Origin: Planctomycetaceae bacterium
GTDB taxonomy: Bacteria > Planctomycetota > Planctomycetia > Pirellulales > Thermoguttaceae
Assembly (NCBI GenBank): GCA_031259095.1
Contig: JAIRLW010000177.1
Coordinates: 1 to 10,010, forward strand
DNA length: 10,010 nt
Reading direction: 5' to 3'
The notes below the pieces were generated by a model that saw only the letters and a list, made by a program, of their open reading frames with translations, was not told the origin of the DNA and did no database searches. Positions within the stretch are counted from its first letter, which is position 1, and the number at the start of each line of letters is the position of its first letter. The position numbers were made by a program, and so were the translations under genes. Shown in pieces: positions 1 to 5,265 of this stretch.

Positions 1-22
1 GTAATATATCAGTGGAATTTTT
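1..22 (+). repeat. Left terminal inverted repeat of the palindromic element
   Basis: Matches the reverse complement of 267-288 at 21 of 22 positions; the only difference is at position 16. It begins at the first base of the window, so the repeat could be longer and a target-site duplication cannot be checked. Confidence 0.8.
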
Positions 23-69
23 GTTTGAGGTTAAAAAAGTATTCGCCCTGAAAGGGCAACATAAGCCAG

Positions 70-88
70 CCCGCCGCAACGCGGCGGG
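70..88 (+). repeat. GC-rich hairpin 1 of the palindromic element
   Basis: CCCGCCGC (70-77), loop AAC (78-80), GCGGCGGG (81-88): a perfect 8-bp stem with a 3-base loop, directly following the sequence AGCCAGCCC. The counterpart at 190-208 has the same placement, stem length and loop (on the other strand) but a different stem sequence. Confidence 0.85.
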
Positions 89-189
89 ATTGGAATCCCC
101 AATAAGTCCGCCCTGAAAGGGCAGTATATGTCGTGAATCGAATTGAGTATGTTGCCCTTTCAGGGCGAAATGGTTAGTGGTCAGTTGAA

Positions 190-208
190 CCCTACCCGTT
201 GGGTAGGG
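190..208 (-). repeat. Hairpin 2 of the palindromic element
   Basis: CCCTACCC (190-197), GTT (198-200), GGGTAGGG (201-208): a perfect 8-bp stem. Read on the minus strand it follows AGCCAGCCC and has the loop AAC, exactly like hairpin 1, but three of its eight base pairs are different and all remain paired. Confidence 0.85.
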
Positions 209-266
209 CTGGCTTATATTACCCTTTCAGGGCGTAGGAAAAAGATCATAACGTTGATCGCAAAAT

Positions 267-288
267 AAAAATCCCACTGATATATTAC
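267..288 (-). repeat. Right terminal inverted repeat of the palindromic element
   Basis: Inverted partner of 1-22 (21/22). It lies 32 bases upstream of the start codon of the ExbB-like gene, so the element has defined that gene's upstream region. Confidence 0.8.
278..286 (+). promoter_or_regulatory. Candidate extended -10 promoter at the element's right end
   Basis: TGATATATT fits the extended -10 pattern TGnTATAAT with one mismatch, and lies inside the right terminal repeat pointing at the ExbB-like gene. A possible -35 (TTGATC, 254-259) is 21 bases from the -10 hexamer, which is too far for normal use. Planctomycete promoters are not well enough known for this to be more than a candidate. 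Confidence 0.25.
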
Positions 289-307
289 GATATTTTGAGA
301 ATCAATA

Positions 308-314
308 TAAGGAG
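308..314 (+). promoter_or_regulatory. Shine-Dalgarno site for the ExbB-like gene
   Basis: TAAGGAG, six bases before the TTG at 321. It is the only strong Shine-Dalgarno site seen in front of a gene here, and it decides the TTG start; the next in-frame ATG (residue 53) would fall inside the second membrane segment. Confidence 0.8.
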
Positions 315-320
315 TAAACG

Positions 321-1580
321 TTGAAAACGGCTTTTCAAAAATTATTCACTTCCCCGCTTTTATGGGGCGGTTTATTGAGTTTCGGCTTTTATTTTCTGAT
401 TCACAACGGCTTGTTGAATCAACCGTTGATTGTCCGGTATTTCGCAGGGCATCCGGTCGAATATATTACGACGATCATGTTTTTTATCGGCGTTGCCGTG
501 CTGGGAATCAAATATCTCCACGTTTTGTCCCAACGGCATTTGTTAAGGCAAAGTCCCATTTTAGAACCGGCTCATAAAGTCGATGTTCGTTATGCCGATC
601 ATTATCTGGATAGTTTGATACAGTATGAAAAAAAACATGGTTCGTCCATCTTAACCCGCCGGCTGCAACTCGCTCTGAATTTTGTCCGGCGTTGCGGTTC
701 AGCGGAAGAACTCGATACCGAACTCCGTTATCTTTCCGACGAAGACGCCGCGAAAGCGGATACCGATTACGGTTTGGTGCGGCTCATTCTTTGGGCAGTC
801 CCCATGCTCGGTTTTCTCGGAACCGTTATCGGTATTACCGCCGCATTGGACAGCCTCGATCTGAATACCATCAATGAGTCCAGCCGGAAACTTTCCGAAG
901 GGCTTGCTGTCGCTTTTGATACAACCGGTTTGGCTATCGCCTTAGATGTTGCTCTTTTCTTTATCCAATTTGTTGTTTACCGCGAAGAAAACAACCTGAT
1001 TTGGGAAACCGACAAACTAACCGACAACGAATTACGCGGACGCTTTGAACTCGGCGTTAGTTCAGAGGACAACGGTCAACTTACAGCAGTCCGCCGAATG
1101 ATCGAAACGGTTATCAATTCGCTGGAACAACTAACCGCACGGCAATCAAAAATCTGGGAACAAAGTATGTCGGTTGCCAATCAGCGTTTTTCGCAACTGA
1201 CCGAACAAAACGCGGAAATTCTCAAAAAATCCCTGCTTTCGGCGTTGGACGAAAGTTTGTCGCATCACGCCCAATCACTGGTTCACGCCGAATCACAACT
1301 CATCAATCAGGCAAGAGAAACAACGTTGAAATTCAGCGACGCCCTAAAACAAAACGCCGCAGGATTACTTTCGTTACAGGAAGAAACGGTTCGTCAAACC
1401 GTCGCGGTGCGGGATGTGATCGGAACCAGTACGCAACTCGTCAAACTCGAAGAACGGCTGCACGAAAATCTCGCGGCGCTGGCTCAAGTCGGAAACTTTG
1501 AAGAAACCGTCAACAGTCTTGCCGCAACCATTCATCTCCTCAACGGAAGACATCATTTCGGAGAGTATAAACGCGCATGA
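321..1580 (+). CDS. MotA/TolQ/ExbB-family proton-channel protein with long cytoplasmic tail
   Basis: Inner-membrane channel subunit of an ion-motive-force-driven complex. Hydrophobic segments lie near residues 12-30, 48-68, 153-178 and 196-220. The third contains PMLGFLGTVIGI (161-172), the family hallmark (compare PLLGLLGTV in ExbB/TolQ), and the fourth starts with LAVAFDTTGLAIALD (195-209), matching the second conserved TolQ/ExbB channel helix. The loop at 69-152 and the tail from about 223 to 419 should be cytoplasmic if the topology follows ExbB. The tail is hydrophilic, Gln/Glu/Ala/Leu-rich and probably coiled coil, longer than in ExbB or TolQ. The TTG start is supported by TAAGGAG. The stop overlaps the next gene by 4 nt (ATGA), so translation is probably coupled. 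The energised process is not identifiable. It is not flagellar MotA or ZorA, because no OmpA-type partner is present. Confidence 0.85.
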   Translation: MKTAFQKLFTSPLLWGGLLSFGFYFLIHNGLLNQPLIVRYFAGHPVEYITTIMFFIGVAVLGIKYLHVLSQRHLLRQSPILEPAHKVDVRYADHYLDSLIQYEKKHGSSILTRRLQLALNFVRRCGSAEELDTELRYLSDEDAAKADTDYGLVRLILWAVPMLGFLGTVIGITAALDSLDLNTINESSRKLSEGLAVAFDTTGLAIALDVALFFIQFVVYREENNLIWETDKLTDNELRGRFELGVSSEDNGQLTAVRRMIETVINSLEQLTARQSKIWEQSMSVANQRFSQLTEQNAEILKKSLLSALDESLSHHAQSLVHAESQLINQARETTLKFSDALKQNAAGLLSLQEETVRQTVAVRDVIGTSTQLVKLEERLHENLAALAQVGNFEETVNSLAATIHLLNGRHHFGEYKRA

Positions 1581-3619
1581 GCCGAAAATTCGTTGCCAAA
1601 CGACGACGCACCGCAAACGGAGAAAATAAAGTAACTCTTTTTCCGTTTCTTGCTGTTCTCCTTTGTACGATGGGAGCATTGATTATGCTGCTGGTGGTGA
1701 TTGCGCGGAATGTTAAGGAACAAAGTGTTACAGCGGCAAAACCAGCCGCGGCAACGATTGCCGAACAGCAACTCTCCAGCGAACAGGCAACAGAAATTCT
1801 GGAACAAATCAAAATGGGAACCGAAGAAGCGGAATGGTTTGCCGAAAATTTGACCCAATCGAAAAAAGAAGCCGAAGAAACTCTCGCCGAAAAACACACT
1901 CAATTAGCCTTAGCAGAAAAAGAAACGCAAAAAGTTCACGACGAAATCAAACGGCTTGCCACACTAGCGGAACAATTGGAACATAACGAAAAAACAAAAG
2001 AGAATAATGTTGCTGAATTAAAATCGCTGTTGGAACAACGGAAACGGCAATACCAACAAGAAGAACTCGAACTTGCCGAACTTCAAAAAGAAACCGCCAA
2101 AGACGCTAAATCTTACGCCATTATCCCTTATCGCGGAACCGCCGGAACTTATCGCCGTCCGATTTATATCGAATGTCGGGACAATAAAGTTATTATCCAA
2201 CCGGAAGGCATAGAACTGACCGAAGCGGATTTTCTTTTTGCGAATCGTCCCGATAATCCGTTAGATACCGTGCTTCGCGTTATTCGTCAATATTATCTGG
2301 AAACGAATCAAATTGTACGCGGAACAGAACCGTATCCATTGCTGGTTGTTCGTCCGTCAGGTGTGGAAGCCTACGAAGCAACCCGACGTGCCGTCGGAGC
2401 GTGGATTCAGGAATTCGGTTATGAACTTGTCGAAGAAGACAGCAAAATCGAATATCCCAAACCAAGCGAAGAACTCAAAATACGAATCGAAAAACAACTC
2501 GAAATATCGCGTTACCGTTTGGCAGGCTATCTCAACGCCGTCCAAGCCGAACATTCGGCAACAACCCGTTCTCAACAATATCGTCTCGACCATCGCGGCA
2601 ATGTGTTGCCGTCCAACAATGACCTTGTAACGGTTCCGCGAAATCGCCAGAATAATAGAAACAATAATCGTGATATGGAACGAAACGGACGGATTGGAGG
2701 GAATAGTTCTGCCGAAACAACGCCATCTCTGTCTAGTAACAATTATCAGGAATCGTCCGGCAATTCATCAAGTAATCCCGATCCCGATATTTCATTGATT
2801 GAACGCCGTAAAAATGCAGGAAATAATCCAATTCCTGATCATTCGGCTTCAGAGTATCCCGTTTCGGGTAATTCGGTTGCCGGTGAAAGAAATAACTTAA
2901 CGCAACAAAATCCTGCATTCGGAACTCAAACCATTATTACCGGAATGCCCGCTCCGGTTGGGCAACCTTACGGTTCCGAATATTTTTCACAACAACAACA
3001 ACACCAACAATATTCACAACAGTTACAACAAACTCAACAGTTACAACAACCGCCGAAACAAAGAATTCTCGATTCCGAATCAAACGTTTCATTTTCTGAT
3101 TCGGCAACGATAAACTCAGTACCAACGAATACATCAACGAACACCTTAACCAATACGCCAACTCATTCAAATTATTCAGAATATTCAGATTATTCAGATT
3201 ATTCAAAATATTCGGAACCATTAAAACAACCGCCGCCGAAATTGTCGGGAGTTCCTGTAACCGGATATGGAGCAGCAGCAAATCGCGTTGACAATTGGGC
3301 ATTACGCGATGCAACACCGTTTGCCTCTGCGGTTTCCAGAAACATTAAAATTCAGTGTGAGGCAAACCGCTATGTTTTGGTTCCTCAAACCGGTTTGGTG
3401 AGAAGCCGGGTGGTACCGATTACTAATTCCGGCTACGCCGCCGCCGATAAACTCGTTACCGCGATTTGGGAATTTATGGATTCATGGGGAATTGCAGGCG
3501 ATAAAATGTATTGGCGTCCGGTTTTACAAGTAAAAATTATGCCCGGAGGCGAACAACGGTTTCTGGAATTAAAATCACTACTCCAAAACAGCGGAATAAT
3601 TATAGTGAATAGTGAATAG
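1577..3619 (+). CDS. Single-pass membrane protein, coiled coil plus duplicated C-terminal-type domain; putative ExbD-like partner
   Basis: No named family recognised. A basic N-terminus (KRRR, 8-11) precedes one membrane helix at about 21-44 (PFLAVLLCTMGALIMLLVVIA), giving an ExbD/MotB-like N-in topology with the rest in the periplasm. The helix has no Asp or Glu. Residues 60-178 are Glu/Lys/Gln-rich heptad-like coiled coil. A globular domain follows at about 195-287 (IYIEC, IIQPEG, then LLVVRPSGVEAYEATRR), and a related copy sits at 589-678 (IKIQC, VLVPQTG, then LQVKIMPGGEQRFLELK). Between them is a roughly 240-residue Asn/Ser/Gln/Pro-rich disordered linker, with 14 Gln in residues 472-491 and five YSx repeats at 533-547. 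The start overlaps the previous gene by 4 nt. The last five residues and the stop are encoded by heptanucleotide repeats. A membrane-anchored periplasmic subunit of the same motor is the best reading. Confidence 0.8.
   Translation: MSRKFVAKRRRTANGENKVTLFPFLAVLLCTMGALIMLLVVIARNVKEQSVTAAKPAAATIAEQQLSSEQATEILEQIKMGTEEAEWFAENLTQSKKEAEETLAEKHTQLALAEKETQKVHDEIKRLATLAEQLEHNEKTKENNVAELKSLLEQRKRQYQQEELELAELQKETAKDAKSYAIIPYRGTAGTYRRPIYIECRDNKVIIQPEGIELTEADFLFANRPDNPLDTVLRVIRQYYLETNQIVRGTEPYPLLVVRPSGVEAYEATRRAVGAWIQEFGYELVEEDSKIEYPKPSEELKIRIEKQLEISRYRLAGYLNAVQAEHSATTRSQQYRLDHRGNVLPSNNDLVTVPRNRQNNRNNNRDMERNGRIGGNSSAETTPSLSSNNYQESSGNSSSNPDPDISLIERRKNAGNNPIPDHSASEYPVSGNSVAGERNNLTQQNPAFGTQTIITGMPAPVGQPYGSEYFSQQQQHQQYSQQLQQTQQLQQPPKQRILDSESNVSFSDSATINSVPTNTSTNTLTNTPTHSNYSEYSDYSDYSKYSEPLKQPPPKLSGVPVTGYGAAANRVDNWALRDATPFASAVSRNIKIQCEANRYVLVPQTGLVRSRVVPITNSGYAAADKLVTAIWEFMDSWGIAGDKMYWRPVLQVKIMPGGEQRFLELKSLLQNSGIIIVNSE
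2990..3049 (+). repeat. CAA-rich coding tract (polyglutamine-like)
   Basis: Encodes residues 472-491 of the 680-aa protein, 14 of 20 being Gln, mostly as CAA. Slippage-prone; length probably varies between strains. Confidence 0.8.
3173..3217 (+). repeat. 9-bp tandem repeat, five units, coding for YSx repeats
   Basis: Five consecutive units of consensus TATTCAGAT, the last two diverged. Each encodes Tyr-Ser plus Glu, Asp or Lys (residues 533-547). The unit is a multiple of three, so copy-number change keeps the frame. Confidence 0.9.
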
Positions 3620-3622
3620 TTA
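3602..3622 (+). repeat. Heptamer repeat, three units, spanning the stop codon of the 680-aa gene
   Basis: ATAGTGA twice, then ATAGTTA. It encodes the last residues I-V-N-S-E and the TAG stop (3617-3619). The whole 21 bases are the exact reverse complement of 3749-3769, inside the following array, so a 21-bp stem with a loop of about 126 nt is possible. Whether it ends transcription is unknown; there is no U-tract as in an intrinsic terminator. Confidence 0.85.
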
Positions 3623-3734
3623 CGAAAACGTTGTTTTTTACCGTATGTGTTTAAAGGGAATTGTTTGTAATTTAATAATTCCTCAAAATGATTACGGACA
3701 AAATAAAGAAAAAGAATATGTTGATTTTGGGTAT

Positions 3735-3811
3735 TAACTACTAACTACTAACTATTCACTATTCACTATTAACTATTAACTATTCACTATTAACTATCCA
3801 CTATTAACTAT
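3735..3811 (-). repeat. Heptanucleotide tandem array, 11 units
   Basis: Eleven contiguous 7-mers of pattern T/C-A/C-ACTA-T/C (for example TAACTAT, TCACTAT, CCACTAT), ending two bases before the ATG at 3814. On the minus strand this is the TAGTKRA family also seen at 3602-3622 and 4877-4925. Seven-base arrays of this style recall the short tandemly repeated (STRR) sequences of cyanobacteria. It gives the next gene no purine-rich ribosome-binding site. Confidence 0.9.
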
Positions 3812-3813
3812 CC

Positions 3814-4875
3814 ATGCTTCGTAATACAAAAAAGGGTGAAACACTTGAGATTGGCGGACAAGATTCGTTTCTTGATCTTGTTTCCAACGTGGTTGGTATT
3901 CTTCTCATTCTTCTGATGGTTGCCGGAATCCGTGCGCAAAATTCTCCGCCGGAAATTGAAACGATAAATTCTTCCATTCCCGTTATTGACAGTAAAATTC
4001 TTGCCGATATTCAAACGAATTATGAAGCGTTTCAGGAAAAAGAAGTTGTTGCAGTTAAACTTCGTGAAGAGGTCAATTCGGTTCATGAACAGATGGAGAT
4101 TCTTGATGAACATATTCAGATTCAGGCGATGCAGCACGCGCAATTGTTTGATATGATGACTTCTGCACGTGCGGTGATTGATGCGGTTGCGGAGGAAAAA
4201 GATCAAGAAACGAAGGAAAAAATTGAATATCAACGGCAACTTCAGGAACTTGAAACGAAATTAGGTCAAATCGGCAGAACGAAACAATGGCTTCAGGCGA
4301 ATCGTCCGCAGGCAACGGTTATTGAAAATATTCCCACTCCGATTAGTAAATCAGTTGGCGACAAAGACCGTGAAGCCCATTTTCGTTTGCTTGGCGGTAA
4401 GATTGTTTATGTTCCGTTTTTGGAGTTGTTTGAAAAGATGAAACTTGAAATTGCTCAAAATCAACATCAATATTTCAAACAGAAATTGAGTGAAAATAAA
4501 ATTGGTCCTCTTGACAATTTTTATTTGGAATACATGCTGGTTATTTACGATGTTCCGATGCAGGATGCTTATGGGACGGGCGTAGGTAAGAGTTTACAGT
4601 TGGAGTATGCGGAAATGGTTCCTATTCGGGATCGGTTGGGCGAACCGCTTAAAGGTGCGTTGATTTCACCAGATTCTGAACTGAAACGCCGGCTTAAAAT
4701 GTATCGGCAAGATATTTATACGATTACAGTTTGGGTTTACCCTGATTCCTTTGAGGAATTTATTGAGTTGAAAAAATTTCTTTACGCTCAAGGTTATCGG
4801 GTTGCGGCGCGTCCGTTGGATTTTGGAATGCCGATCAGTGGTTCGCCGCGCGGTTCAAAATCAGCGGCACAATAA
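3814..4875 (+). CDS. Single-pass membrane protein with ExbD-like transmembrane Asp; putative motor partner
   Basis: A cytoplasmic N-terminus leads into one membrane helix at about 19-39, FLDLVSNVVGILLILLMVA. Asp21 two residues after Phe closely resembles the FID motif at the start of the ExbD helix, where the Asp carries protons. Residues 62-163 are charged and probably coiled coil. The C-terminal part shows GGKIVYVPF (194-202) and ITVWVYPDSFEEFIELKKFL (304-323) followed by GYRV, the same strand/helix pattern as the two domains of the preceding 680-aa protein. No OmpA-like peptidoglycan-binding motif is seen. The start is effectively forced: an in-frame TAA lies at 3805-3807, and the next in-frame start candidate (GTG, residue 26) is inside the membrane helix. 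There is no Shine-Dalgarno; the heptamer array abuts the ATG. Probably works with the two upstream products. Confidence 0.8.
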   Translation: MLRNTKKGETLEIGGQDSFLDLVSNVVGILLILLMVAGIRAQNSPPEIETINSSIPVIDSKILADIQTNYEAFQEKEVVAVKLREEVNSVHEQMEILDEHIQIQAMQHAQLFDMMTSARAVIDAVAEEKDQETKEKIEYQRQLQELETKLGQIGRTKQWLQANRPQATVIENIPTPISKSVGDKDREAHFRLLGGKIVYVPFLELFEKMKLEIAQNQHQYFKQKLSENKIGPLDNFYLEYMLVIYDVPMQDAYGTGVGKSLQLEYAEMVPIRDRLGEPLKGALISPDSELKRRLKMYRQDIYTITVWVYPDSFEEFIELKKFLYAQGYRVAARPLDFGMPISGSPRGSKSAAQ

Positions 4876-4876
4876 G

Positions 4877-4925
4877 TAGTGGAGAGTTGATAGTTGATAG
4901 TTGATAGTTGATAGTGGAAAGTGGA
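4877..4925 (+). repeat. Heptanucleotide tandem array, seven units
   Basis: TAGTGGA, GAGTTGA, TAGTTGA three times, TAGTGGA, AAGTGGA, starting one base after the stop codon of the 353-aa gene. Same family as 3735-3811 but in the opposite orientation, so that gene sits between inverted arrays. Confidence 0.9.
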
Positions 4926-5265
4926 GAGAATGAGTGGACGCAATGTGGGATTTTTTACCATAAAAATTCGTTTTTAATTACAGAATTATTTGTCCCAATT
5001 TGTCCCAATTTGTCCCTAATGTCCCTTCTGTCCCTATCTGTCCCTAAAATTGAAACATTAGGCTAAAGAGACAATAATTTTATAAGACAAATTTGTTTTT
5101 GGCAAAAGTATTTTTAGAGATTCCTTAATATTTTATTCGTTATAATTTGTTGCGGAAAATATTTGTGATATAGAAAAAATCTACTCAAGGAAATGACGGC
5201 AATGATTTAAATTAACATTGTTTATTCTTTGAACATTCCTCTTGACTTAGCGAATTATTGCAAAA
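4926..5265. other. AT-rich intergenic region before recG
   Basis: No gene is supported across these 340 bases. They hold the phased GTCCC repeat (4992-5044) and otherwise AT-rich sequence. A TTGACT at 5242-5247 lies too close to the recG start to be a usable -35 for it. TTGAAC (5229-5234) with AATTAT (5253-5258) is at best a weak promoter. Nothing resembling a riboswitch or an intrinsic terminator was recognised. Confidence 0.6.
4992..5044 (+). repeat. Six phased GTCCC repeats
   Basis: GTCCC at 4992, 5002, 5012, 5021, 5030 and 5040, spaced 10, 10, 9, 9 and 10 bases. The first two units are the identical decamer TGTCCCAATT. The spacing is near one helical turn, so all copies face roughly the same side of the DNA. 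It could be a degenerate microsatellite or a multi-site protein-binding region. Confidence 0.85.

Larger units (their letters stand above)
1..288. repeat. Nested palindromic REP/MITE-like element with terminal inverted repeats
   Basis: Noncoding block built almost symmetrically: terminal repeat (1-22), long arm (44-72), hairpin (70-88), inner palindrome (109-122), then the inner palindrome inverted (154-167), hairpin (190-208), long arm inverted (206-234) and terminal repeat inverted (267-288). The long arms match at 27 of 29 positions. GCCCTGAAAGGGC, itself a hairpin-forming sequence, occurs at 45-57 and 110-122 and, in the other orientation, at 154-166 and 221-233 (first base changed to A in the last). 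No protein is encoded, so if mobile it would need a transposase in trans. It resembles REP/BIME elements handled by REP-associated tyrosine transposases, or a MITE; which of the two cannot be settled here. The left end may extend beyond the window. Confidence 0.8.

Noticed and set aside
45..233. CRISPR array made of GCCCTGAAAGGGC repeats
   Set aside because: Four short copies, two in inverted orientation and irregularly spaced, each itself palindromic; no unique spacers of constant length and no cas genes.
2937..3317. 126-aa open frame on the minus strand
   Set aside because: Its repeats (NNLN, VVVTV) are just the reverse reading of the Q- and YSx-coding repeats of the sense gene.
3657..3682. 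Terminator hairpin GGAATT/AATTCC after the 680-aa gene
   Set aside because: Only six weak base pairs with a 14-base loop and no T-tract; it falls within chance expectation for AT-rich DNA.
3735..3811. CRISPR or iteron-type replication origin in the heptamer array
   Set aside because: The units are contiguous 7-mers without spacers, and no Rep or DnaA-box context is present; the same family flanks other gene ends.
3808..4239. 143-aa open frame on the minus strand
   Set aside because: Antisense to the 353-aa membrane protein, whose membrane helix and coiled coil are convincing; the antisense product is an Asn/Phe/Arg-rich shadow.
321..4875. Zorya anti-phage system (ZorA/ZorB) or flagellar MotA/MotB
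   Set aside because: Neither partner has an OmpA-like peptidoglycan-binding domain, and no ZorC, ZorD or ZorE nor flagellar gene is nearby; recG is a complete housekeeping helicase.
5193..5210. Tiny leader peptide with AAGG upstream, before recG
   Set aside because: The AAGG is only two bases from the ATG, the product would be five residues, and nothing suggests attenuation.
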